Source of the DNA: Priestia iocasae
GTDB taxonomy: Bacteria; Bacillota; Bacilli; Bacillales; Bacillaceae_H
Reading direction: 5' to 3'
Assembly (NCBI RefSeq): GCF_016909075.1
Contig: NZ_JAFBFC010000007.1
Location: 1-64,000, forward strand
Length of the DNA stretch: 64,000 nucleotides
Made by a program: the position numbers and the translations under genes. Under the pieces are notes generated by a model that searched no databases, was not told the origin of the DNA, and saw only the letters and a list, made by a program, of their open reading frames with translations. Numbering within the stretch: the stretch's first letter is position 1; every line of letters starts with the position of its first letter. Positions 16,950-24,500 of the stretch are shown one piece after another.

Positions 16950-18248
16950 ATGACTGTCCTTAAGAGGATTGAAGGTTTTATAGTAAATAATGATATTGAA
17001 CAAGCTCTTAATTTAATTATAGAAATCAAACAAGAATTTTTGAATAATGCAGAATACTGGAATTTAAGAGGGGTATTATGTTTAAAGGTCGAGGAATATA
17101 AATCAGCTGCCGCATGTCTTAAAAATGCACTAAGCATAGATCCAGAAAATGCAAATGCTTACTATAATTATGCGTACGCACTTGAAAATATGAGGAATGA
17201 AAGTGATGCAGCTTTTCATTACGGATTGGCCTATCGGTATTCAATAGAAAATGATTTAAAGGATGAATTATTATCTTTATATGATAATCAAATGGAACTA
17301 AAGAAAATTTTTAATTCTACAGCGTTTGGATCTTTAAACCCTTTTAAAACCCCCTCAGTAAGTATAATTATCCCTGCATATAATCAAAAAGCCTATCTTA
17401 AAGAGGCTGTTGAAAGTGCCTTGGCTCAAGACTATCCAAATTTAGAGGTTATAGTCGGCGATGATAATTCGACTGATGGAACTGACGAATTAATGAAAGA
17501 GTATTTAAAATATCCGAATTTAAAGTATATTAAACGAAGAGAAAATTTGGGAGCAGGTAATAATTCAAGTGATTTATTCTATAATCACTGTACATCTAAG
17601 TATGTAATGATTCTTAATCACGATGATTTTTTAGTAAAAAAGGATTATATCTCACAAGCAATAAATCTATTAACCAAAAACCCAACCCTTTCATTTGTAT
17701 GGGCAAATTGCTATGTGAGACAAGAAGAAACCCAAATGTTTAGTGAAACGTCATTTAATTTACCTATGATTACAGATGGTTTAACATATTTTGTTAAATA
17801 TGAGACGGAGGATTATAAGCATATCACAGGTGTCTTAACTACAGTTTTTGATAGGGAAAAGGCTATGACTCTAGATTGTTTAAAAGAGGAAACTAAATCA
17901 AAAGATTTATTTCTATATTTAAAGCTAATGCTTCTTGGTGATGTTGGATTTATTAAAGATAAAGTGTCAGTTTATAGAGTGCACAGGAATAGTATAAGTA
18001 ATAATATGCCGACTGAATATGATTACACAACAATAGATGAATTAGAAAAATTAAAAGAAATTGCTTTTAAAAAGGGAATTAATCGATTAGATTTAGAGAA
18101 TTGGTTGCTAATTAGACTTGCAAAATATTTTAGTTGGAGATTAAGTACCTTGAAAAATACGGGAAAACATGAATTAGCAACAAATTTGTTTAATGATGTA
18201 GTAAAAAGGTTTCCTGAGTTAAAAGTATATATAAAGATTCGTGAATGA
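16950..18248 (+). CDS. Glycosyltransferase with N-terminal TPRs and C-terminal GT2 domain
   Basis: The 432-residue protein has the reverse order to its two neighbours. TPR repeats come first ([40 protein letters not shown], about residues 30-100) and a family 2 transferase domain follows ([41 protein letters not shown] at about 145-240). A C-terminal helical segment follows. TPRs may grip the flagellin or a partner while the GT-A domain transfers a nucleotide-activated sugar. The preceding RBS is GTGGGGG. The 210-base gap that follows (18249-18458) holds only one imperfect GC-rich hairpin near 18273-18299. Confidence 0.85.
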   Translation: MTVLKRIEGFIVNNDIEQALNLIIEIKQEFLNNAEYWNLRGVLCLKVEEYKSAAACLKNALSIDPENANAYYNYAYALENMRNESDAAFHYGLAYRYSIENDLKDELLSLYDNQMELKKIFNSTAFGSLNPFKTPSVSIIIPAYNQKAYLKEAVESALAQDYPNLEVIVGDDNSTDGTDELMKEYLKYPNLKYIKRRENLGAGNNSSDLFYNHCTSKYVMILNHDDFLVKKDYISQAINLLTKNPTLSFVWANCYVRQEETQMFSETSFNLPMITDGLTYFVKYETEDYKHITGVLTTVFDREKAMTLDCLKEETKSKDLFLYLKLMLLGDVGFIKDKVSVYRVHRNSISNNMPTEYDYTTIDELEKLKEIAFKKGINRLDLENWLLIRLAKYFSWRLSTLKNTGKHELATNLFNDVVKRFPELKVYIKIRE

Positions 18249-18458
18249 GGGTAAATCTCATTATGAAATGCTATGGCGACGAACCCCCGTCACCATCTAC
18301 CATAAAAAGCAAAATTTGATATATATAATTTGAATTTCGCAATATGTTCTAATAAGTAAAAATCTTTTTACTATAGAAAAATCTATAAATATTATAAAGC
18401 TTCTGCTGTTAGGTTTGATTCGAAGCCAAGCTTTCCAGTAGCTAAATAGGGTGATAGG

Positions 18459-19598
18459 ATGGAATTTGAAGGGATTCATTTTAAAAAATGCGTTATTGTT
18501 TTTTCAGGGTTTAATCAACGAGCAGTAATTTCGTGTTTACGAACCTTACATAAGAATAATATAGACTACGCAATCATTGCAAAATCAGAGGAGGACAGAA
18601 TTTTTTTAACAGATTATAAAAATGAGGTACGTGCAATTCGTCAATCGATACAGCTTAATAAAGAGGATCTTATTGAATCGATAAAAGAAGTGCAAAGAAA
18701 AAAAAATGCAGATAAATATATTATTGCACCATCAACCGAGGCACTAAACAGGTTTTTACTTCAGAATAGAGCAGAGTTTGAAGAAAATCGTTGTATAATC
18801 CCATTAGTCAATGAAGATTTATATGAACTGATTTCTGATAAGTATAGTTTTGGCCATTTATGCTCTAAAAACAACATACTAGTTCCTAAAGAAGTTAATC
18901 TTAAGAAAGGTCTTCTATATCCTTTAGTAGCAAAACCAAAACATTATTTATCAATGAAAAATAAAGAAGTATTATCTCCTATTATTATTAATAATTCATT
19001 TGAACTTGAAAATTTTTTAAAGAAATACGAAAAAAAAGAATTTTATTTCCAAGAATTTATTAATGGGCGAAGTTTTTACTTATTATATTATTTTCATAGA
19101 GATGGAACTATTTTTAAATTTTCCCAAGAAAATTTGGTACAACAGCCTGGTGGAAAGTCAATGGTGGCTGCTATTTCTTCTGATTTTCACAATACATCTG
19201 AATCTAGAAAATATGAGAACTTATTTAAGATGGTACACTTCTTTGGATTTGTTATGATTGAAGTAAAAGGGGATAATAATAAATTTTACATGATTGAAGC
19301 GAATCCTAGGTTTTGGGGACCTTCACAATTGTTTGTAGATGCCAATATAAATTTCTTTGAAGCATTTTTTCATGATTTTGGTCTAATAGAATCTCTAGGT
19401 AAGTTTACTGATCCGTCAGAAAAAATAAAATATTTTTGGTTTGGTGGATTGGGAGAAATACTTCGCAAAAATAAAAAACCAACATTTTACCAATGTAATG
19501 AAGACGATTGGGTAGACTTTTTTCCTGAATGGTTAGAAAACGATGTTTACAGAAGGCCAGATACAAAGTTGATTTTCAAAAAGGAGCTACTTCAATGA
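18459..19598 (+). CDS. ATP-grasp ligase of the glycosylation island
   Basis: The 379-residue protein starts with an NAD/preATP-grasp-like alpha-beta domain (VIVFSGFNQRAVISCLRTL). The ATP-grasp core has ISDKYSFGHLCSKNNI, YPLVAKPKHYLS (nucleotide lysine), FYFQEFINGRSF and the metal-binding FYMIEANPRFWGPSQL at about 285-300. Enzymes of this fold join a carboxylate to an amine or other nucleophile via an acyl phosphate. In this cluster an amino sugar is the obvious amine, so ligation of an amino acid or other carboxylic acid to a 4-amino sugar is a reasonable hypothesis, but the substrate is not shown. The stop overlaps the next ATG (ATGA), coupling it to a methyltransferase. Confidence 0.75.
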   Translation: MEFEGIHFKKCVIVFSGFNQRAVISCLRTLHKNNIDYAIIAKSEEDRIFLTDYKNEVRAIRQSIQLNKEDLIESIKEVQRKKNADKYIIAPSTEALNRFLLQNRAEFEENRCIIPLVNEDLYELISDKYSFGHLCSKNNILVPKEVNLKKGLLYPLVAKPKHYLSMKNKEVLSPIIINNSFELENFLKKYEKKEFYFQEFINGRSFYLLYYFHRDGTIFKFSQENLVQQPGGKSMVAAISSDFHNTSESRKYENLFKMVHFFGFVMIEVKGDNNKFYMIEANPRFWGPSQLFVDANINFFEAFFHDFGLIESLGKFTDPSEKIKYFWFGGLGEILRKNKKPTFYQCNEDDWVDFFPEWLENDVYRRPDTKLIFKKELLQ

Positions 19599-20362
19599 GT
19601 ACGGAAAAAAATAAACTTAAAGAGCTTTATTCAGAAATGAGTAAGCACTCAAGTTATCAGATACTATCTAAGAGACTTTCGGAAATTATTAATCATAACG
19701 AAATAAAAGTCAAAACAAGGTATGAGAAAGAGCGGTTAAAATACATAACAGAAAACCTTGATATCCATAACAAAAAGATATTAGATATTGGAGGAAATAC
19801 AGGCTACTTTACATTTGAAATGATAGATCAAGGCGTAGAAAAAGTTCATTTTTACGAAGGGAATAAAACACATTCTGAATTTGTAAGACTTTCATCAAAA
19901 GTTTTGGGTGTTGAAAAGAAGATAGAAATTACCAATGAATACTATAGGTTTGATGACGAATGTAGAAAAAAAAAATATGATATTATACTGTTATTAAATG
20001 TTTTGCATCATATTGGTGATGATTATGGTGATAAAAAATTATCAATAGAAAAAGCAAAGGGAATTATTGTTGAACAATTAAATACATTAGCGGATACTAC
20101 TGAAATAATGGTTTTTCAATTGGGTTTTAATTGGAAAGGGAATAGTGAATTAGGTTTATTTGAAAACGGAACGAAAGAAGAATTAATTAGATTTATAAAA
20201 GATGGAACTGAAAAAAAATGGGGAATTATCGAAATAGGTGTTGCGGAACAAATAGAAGATTCTATTCATTATAATAAATTAAATAAAGAAAATATTAATC
20301 GATTTGACCACTTAGGAGAGTTTTTAAACAGACCTATCTTTATTATGAAATCATTAAAGTGA
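19595..20362 (+). CDS. Class I SAM-dependent methyltransferase
   Basis: The 255-residue protein has SAM motif I ILDIGGNTGYFTFEM (about residues 68-82), the acidic strand end VHFYEGNKTH, and motif IV IILLLNVLHHIGDDYGD (about 130-146). It is most like small-molecule or sugar methyltransferases rather than RNA or protein methylases, although the acceptor is not predictable. ATG 19595 is used because AAGGAG lies 9 bases upstream and it overlaps the ATP-grasp stop. The two products probably act in succession on the same glycan or sugar nucleotide. Confidence 0.8.
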   Translation: MSTEKNKLKELYSEMSKHSSYQILSKRLSEIINHNEIKVKTRYEKERLKYITENLDIHNKKILDIGGNTGYFTFEMIDQGVEKVHFYEGNKTHSEFVRLSSKVLGVEKKIEITNEYYRFDDECRKKKYDIILLLNVLHHIGDDYGDKKLSIEKAKGIIVEQLNTLADTTEIMVFQLGFNWKGNSELGLFENGTKEELIRFIKDGTEKKWGIIEIGVAEQIEDSIHYNKLNKENINRFDHLGEFLNRPIFIMKSLK

Positions 20363-20442
20363 CTATGTTTAAAAAATCTTTAGAACAATGGGTTGTGCTA
20401 TTATTTTAATGTAGTATAACAATTTGGAGATGAATCATAAAA

Positions 20443-21600
20443 ATGGTAAAACGCTTTAGAGAACCAATTTATGTGACAAGGCCAGTACTTCCGGATATAG
20501 ATTCTGTAAATGATGCAATTGGAAAAGTGTGGGTAAGTAAATGGCTAACAAATGGTGGTTTACAGCATAAGGAATTAGAAAAACAATTACAAAATTATTT
20601 GAACGTTGACCATATATCTTTATTTAACAATGGAACGCTAGCATTGGTATTAGGAATAAAAGCTTTAGAATTAACTGGAGAGGTTATTACTACACCATTT
20701 ACATTTCCTGCTACAGTACAAGCTTTAGATTGGAACCACTTAAACCCAGTTTTCTGTGATATTAACCCAAAAACTCTCAATATCGATGCAGATAAAATTG
20801 AGGCGCTTATTACAGATAAAACAAGTGCTATCCTTGGGGTACATGTTTTTGGAAACCCATGTGAAGTAGGTAAAATTCAGCAAATAGCAGATAAATATAA
20901 TCTTAAAGTTATTTATGACGGTGCACATGCATTTGGTACGAAAATTAAAGGTAAGCCTATAGGTAGCTTTGGTGATATGACGATGTTTAGTTTTCATGCG
21001 ACAAAGCTTTTTAACACTGTAGAAGGTGGGGCACTTACTTTTCATGATGAAGAAATAGGTGAAAAGCTAGCACTATTAAAGAACTTTGGTCTTGTCAGTT
21101 CAGAATCAGTCGTATTGTCAGGATTAAATGCGAAAATGAATGAAGTTCAAGCAGCTATTGGATTAGAAGTTTTGAAATTAGTAGATCAAGAAAGAGTGCG
21201 GAGAGATAAAGTTAGGGAAACATATGAAAAAAATTTAGCTGATATACCAGGAATTAGGATCATTACGGGCTTGAAAAACAAGAGTAGTAGTTACCAGTAT
21301 TTTGTGATTGAAATTGATGCAAGCAAGTATGGTAGGACAAGAGATTGGATTCATAAAGAACTTGAGAAGTATAATGTGTATACAAGAAGGTACTTTTATC
21401 CATTATGTAGTGATTTTCATTGGTATAAACACCTTGATTCTGCACAACCAGAGAATCTTCCTCAAGCGCAAAAGTCTGTACAGCAAGTACTTTCATTGCC
21501 TTATTACGGAGATTTAGAATTAGAATCTGTAGAAGGAATTTGTCGAATATTACGTGAAATGCATACTAGTGCTCCATTTTTGATTCCGATTAAAGATTAG
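20443..21600 (+). CDS. DegT/DnrJ/EryC1-family sugar-nucleotide aminotransferase
   Basis: The 385-residue PLP enzyme shows the DegT signature: [42 protein letters not shown], and the PLP lysine in [17 protein letters not shown]. The FNTVEGGA form is typical of enzymes of the VioA/DesI type, which aminate C4 of dTDP-4-keto-6-deoxyglucose, rather than C3 aminases. With RmlA and RmlB encoded next to it, the predicted product is a dTDP-4-amino-4,6-dideoxyhexose. A GGAGATG site lies about 12 bases upstream of ATG 20443. The gene stands ten bases before rmlA. Confidence 0.88.
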   Translation: MVKRFREPIYVTRPVLPDIDSVNDAIGKVWVSKWLTNGGLQHKELEKQLQNYLNVDHISLFNNGTLALVLGIKALELTGEVITTPFTFPATVQALDWNHLNPVFCDINPKTLNIDADKIEALITDKTSAILGVHVFGNPCEVGKIQQIADKYNLKVIYDGAHAFGTKIKGKPIGSFGDMTMFSFHATKLFNTVEGGALTFHDEEIGEKLALLKNFGLVSSESVVLSGLNAKMNEVQAAIGLEVLKLVDQERVRRDKVRETYEKNLADIPGIRIITGLKNKSSSYQYFVIEIDASKYGRTRDWIHKELEKYNVYTRRYFYPLCSDFHWYKHLDSAQPENLPQAQKSVQQVLSLPYYGDLELESVEGICRILREMHTSAPFLIPIKD

Positions 21601-21610
21601 GTGGTTATTT

Positions 21611-22504
21611 ATGAAGGGAATAATCTTAGCTGGTGGCTCTGGTACTCGACTATACCCGTTGACTAAAGCAGTATCAAAGCAAATGTTACCAGTGTATGAC
21701 AAACCAATGATATATTATCCGTTGTCAGTATTAATGTTGGCGGGCATAAAACAAATCTTAATTATTTCTACTCCAAGAGATATAGGAGGATTTATAGATC
21801 TTTTAGGAGATGGAAGTAAACTTGGAATGAAATTTGAATATGAAGTTCAAGACAAACCAAATGGTATTGCTGAGGCCTTTATTATTGGAGAGAAATTTAT
21901 TGGTAATTCATCTGTAGCACTAGTGTTAGGTGATAATATTTTTTATGGGTCAAATTTCGGAAACAGATTATATCAAGCTGCTTCATTATTAACTGGAGCC
22001 ATTATTTTTGGTTGTTATGTTAAAAATCCACGATCGTATGGTGTTGTTGAAGTAGATGAACGAAAGAATGCTATTTCAATTGAAGAAAAACCAAAGCACC
22101 CTAAATCCTCTTTAGCAGTTCCAGGTTTATATTTCTTTGATAATAACGTAGTACAAATTGCAAAAAAAGTGATTCCTTCTGCCCGAGGAGAATTAGAAAT
22201 TACTTCAGTAATAAATGAATATCTTAAGAAAGGTGAATTAAAGGTTGATGTAATGGGAAGAGGTCTGGCATGGCTAGATACTGGAACTCATGAATCTCTT
22301 CTAGAAGCATCTAATTTTGTTGAAGCAATTCAAAAGCGCCAAGGGTTATTTATTTCGTGTATTGAAGAAATTGCCTATAGAAGAGGTTATATTACCAAAG
22401 AGCAACTAATTGAACTTGCTAGGCCCTTATTAAAAACAGAGTATGGTAAATACTTAATGGAAGTTGCTGAGGAGCTACAAAATAAGCAAGCTATATATCT
22501 ATAA
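21611..22504 (+). CDS. rmlA: Glucose-1-phosphate thymidylyltransferase
   Basis: The 297-residue enzyme carries the nucleotidyltransferase loop [43 protein letters not shown] and [14 protein letters not shown]. It converts glucose-1-phosphate and dTTP to dTDP-glucose and diphosphate, the first step of dTDP-deoxysugar synthesis. It is followed by RmlB, but RmlC and RmlD are missing, so rhamnose is not the product encoded here. Confidence 0.95.
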   Translation: MKGIILAGGSGTRLYPLTKAVSKQMLPVYDKPMIYYPLSVLMLAGIKQILIISTPRDIGGFIDLLGDGSKLGMKFEYEVQDKPNGIAEAFIIGEKFIGNSSVALVLGDNIFYGSNFGNRLYQAASLLTGAIIFGCYVKNPRSYGVVEVDERKNAISIEEKPKHPKSSLAVPGLYFFDNNVVQIAKKVIPSARGELEITSVINEYLKKGELKVDVMGRGLAWLDTGTHESLLEASNFVEAIQKRQGLFISCIEEIAYRRGYITKEQLIELARPLLKTEYGKYLMEVAEELQNKQAIYL

Positions 22505-22551
22505 TTAACAGTTTTTATTATAAGGTTTAGCAGATTTTAAAGGAGTTTGTT

Positions 22552-23565
22552 ATGAATATACTGGTAACTGGCGGGGCAGGGTTTATCGGATCTAATTTTA
22601 TTAAACATATGATTTCAAAGTATGACTATACGATAGTCAACTTAGATTTACTCACTTATGCAGGAAGCCTAAAAAACCTTAAAGAATTAATGCAACATGA
22701 TAACTATCATTTTGTAAAAGGAGATATTGGTGATCGAGAATTACTAAAGGATCTTTTTGAGCGATTTAAGATAAATGTTGTAATAAATTTCGCTGCTGAA
22801 TCTCATGTTGATCGTAGTATAGAGAATCCTGGCGTTTTCTTGAAAACGAATGTACTCGGTACTCAAGCTTTACTTGATATAGCATTAGATAATTGGAAAG
22901 TTGATTCTTCTGATAAATACAGTAAAAGATTTAAAGACGGAGTTAAGTTTATTCAAATATCTACAGATGAAGTTTATGGATCATTAGGAAGTGAAGGATA
23001 TTTTACAGAAGAGACATGTCTTTCTCCAAATAGTCCATATTCGGCATCAAAGGCATCGGCTGATATGATAGTAAGAGCATATTATGAAACATACGGACTT
23101 CCTATAAATATTACAAGATGTTCTAATAACTATGGTCCAAACCAGTTTCCTGAAAAACTAATACCACTAATGATTTATAATGCTTTAATAGGGAAAACTT
23201 TACCAGTTTATGGGGATGGCAAGCAAATTAGAGATTGGTTACATGTTGAAGATCATTGTATTGCAATTGAAACCGTTCTCCATAAAGGGAAAGTAGGAGA
23301 GGTTTATAACATAGGTGGAAATAGTGAAAAAGAAAATATTGAAGTTGTTAAATTAATACTTAAGTCTTTAGGAAAAAATGAAATTTCAATAGAGTACGTA
23401 AAAGATCGCCTAGGTCATGACAGAAGATATGCTATTAATAATTCAAAAATAAAGGAAGAGTTAGGTTGGGTTCCTAAATATACCTTTGATCAGGGTATGG
23501 AATTGACAATTAAATGGTATTTAGAAAATAGAGAGTGGTTGGAGTCTATTTTATCTGGCGAATAA
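22552..23565 (+). CDS. rmlB: dTDP-glucose 4,6-dehydratase
   Basis: The 337-residue short-chain dehydrogenase-type enzyme has the Rossmann GGAGFIGSNFIKHM at the start, FAAESHVDRSI, the catalytic region STDEVYGSLG with YSASKASADMIVRAY (YxxxK), and ITRCSNNYGPNQFPEKLIPLM. It makes dTDP-4-keto-6-deoxyglucose, substrate for the DegT enzyme upstream. AAGGAG precedes the ATG. It is the last intact gene of the island. Confidence 0.95.
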   Translation: MNILVTGGAGFIGSNFIKHMISKYDYTIVNLDLLTYAGSLKNLKELMQHDNYHFVKGDIGDRELLKDLFERFKINVVINFAAESHVDRSIENPGVFLKTNVLGTQALLDIALDNWKVDSSDKYSKRFKDGVKFIQISTDEVYGSLGSEGYFTEETCLSPNSPYSASKASADMIVRAYYETYGLPINITRCSNNYGPNQFPEKLIPLMIYNALIGKTLPVYGDGKQIRDWLHVEDHCIAIETVLHKGKVGEVYNIGGNSEKENIEVVKLILKSLGKNEISIEYVKDRLGHDRRYAINNSKIKEELGWVPKYTFDQGMELTIKWYLENREWLESILSGE

Positions 23566-23784
23566 CAACTTAAGAAATTTGTTACTGTGAAAATCTAAGA
23601 TATGTCAAGATTTGTAGAATGATGAAGAGTAAGTGGAATATCCACATTTAATTAAAGTTGCTGTTTTTATTACTCTTAAAAGATTGAAATCAAAAAGCAC
23701 AAGCGATGTTAGAAATCACAGATCAAAAGAATTTTAAAATTCTTGAGATAATAATGAAAATGAAATGATGAGTAATTAGTAATT

Positions 23785-23957
23785 CAAGTTCTTGTGAGGA
23801 AACGCCAGAGAAAGTTAAACGGGTAGAGAACAAAAGCTACAGCTATGAATCTCATAGGTTAACAAAGGTTGTTCGGAGTGGGCAGATCCATGAAAATATG
23901 GATGAAGATATAGTATGCTTTGTAATAAAAAGGTACGGTTGCAAAGTAAATTAATCG
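23785..23957 (+). other. Probable relic of a group I intron (3' core)
   Basis: Group I core elements occur in the right order. A P-like segment GTGAGGAAACGCC and a Q-like segment AATCTCATAGG can form a P4 helix (TGTGAG 23793-23798 with CTCATA 23851-23856). AACAA/TTGTT form a P6-like stem. An R-like GTTCGGAGTGG follows, then the P8-like hairpin ATCCAT/ATGGAT (23886-23903) and an S-like GAAGATATAGT (23904-23914). The P7 pairing between R and S is not good and no 5' half was found, so it is probably inactive. The 3' end of a flagellin coding sequence follows directly. Group I introns in Bacillaceae flagellin genes are known. The remaining gap from 23566 holds an 8-bp stem AAGAGTAA/TTACTCTT and a palindrome at about 23728-23743. 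Confidence 0.4.
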
Positions 23958-23958
23958 A

Positions 23959-23991
23959 AAACTACAAGGAGTTCTACAACTTCTTCGTTAA
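23959..23991 (+). pseudogene. hag: 3' end of a destroyed second flagellin gene
   Basis: Eleven codons read KLQGVLQLLR plus TAA, the diagnostic last residues of flagellin (the intact hag ends QGVLQLLR). Nucleotides around it match the intact gene's end almost exactly. A terminator follows, as after a real gene. No flagellin sequence was found upstream in this gap, so only the 3' tail survives. Confidence 0.75.
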
Positions 23992-24002
23992 TTTTTAGGT
24001 AT

Positions 24003-24041
24003 GAAAGAGGCTCTAGTTTTGCTACGGTCTCTTTTTTTATT
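24003..24041 (+). terminator. Terminator after the flagellin relic
   Basis: AAGAGGCTCTAG pairs with CTACGGTCTCTT with one mismatch and G-U pairs, followed by a run of T. It is the former terminator of the lost flagellin gene and may end transcription of the island. Confidence 0.75.
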
Positions 24042-24079
24042 TTCAGATCTCTAAATCAAATCTCCGCTCATTTCCCTAT

Positions 24080-24105
24080 TTAAAATCTCTCATCTCATCC
24101 GATAA
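24080..24105 (+). promoter_or_regulatory. Sigma-D-like promoter for flaG-fliD-fliS-fliT
   Basis: TTAA at 24080-24083 and TCCGATAA at 24098-24105 resemble the sigma-D -35 and -10, with a spacing of 14 bases instead of 15. In B. subtilis this operon is sigma-D dependent. Confidence 0.55.
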
Positions 24106-24134
24106 ATAAAGTAAAAGCGCTGGGAGTTGAGGGG

Positions 24135-24485
24135 ATGATTAAACGCATTTCTTCATCAACGAAAGATTTATACAACTCAGACTATATAAACCAAAATTCA
24201 AAAGTTGAACGTACAAATGAAAAGAAAAGTTCACCTGAATCCAAACTAGAAGATGTCTACAGTAAAGAATACTTAGAAAAAGCGGTAGAGGAGTTAAATG
24301 CATTTCTTGAACCTACGTTTACAGCGGTTCACTTTGAGCTTCATGAAGAGGCAAACCGCTATTATGCAAAGGTTATAGATGTGAAAACGCAAGAAGTCAT
24401 TCGAGAAATTCCTCCTAAAAAATTAATTGATATGTATGTTGAGATGAACAGATTCATCGGTTTATTGTTTGACCATAAAGTATAA
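24135..24485 (+). CDS. flaG: FlaG family protein
   Basis: The 116-residue product (YvyC in B. subtilis) has a disordered, charged N-terminal half. The C-terminal FlaG domain contains FTAVHFELHEEANRYYAKVID, VIREIPPKKLIDMYVEM and FIGLLFD. FlaG affects filament length or stability, but its mechanism is unclear. It heads the fliD operon and is preceded by GGGAG about 9 bases before ATG. Confidence 0.9.
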   Translation: MIKRISSSTKDLYNSDYINQNSKVERTNEKKSSPESKLEDVYSKEYLEKAVEELNAFLEPTFTAVHFELHEEANRYYAKVIDVKTQEVIREIPPKKLIDMYVEMNRFIGLLFDHKV

Positions 24486-24500
24486 CGGCGGTGAGGATGT

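Noticed and set aside
13674-23565. Interpretation of the island as a rhamnose or teichoic-acid locus
   Set aside because: RmlC and RmlD are missing, no transporter, flippase or polymerase is present, the glycosyltransferases are soluble TPR types, and the position is between flagellar genes.
23566-23957. Group II intron remnant (a GGTACGGTT stretch resembles domain V)
   Set aside because: No complete domain V helix with catalytic triad and no 5' consensus; the group I signatures are more numerous and ordered.
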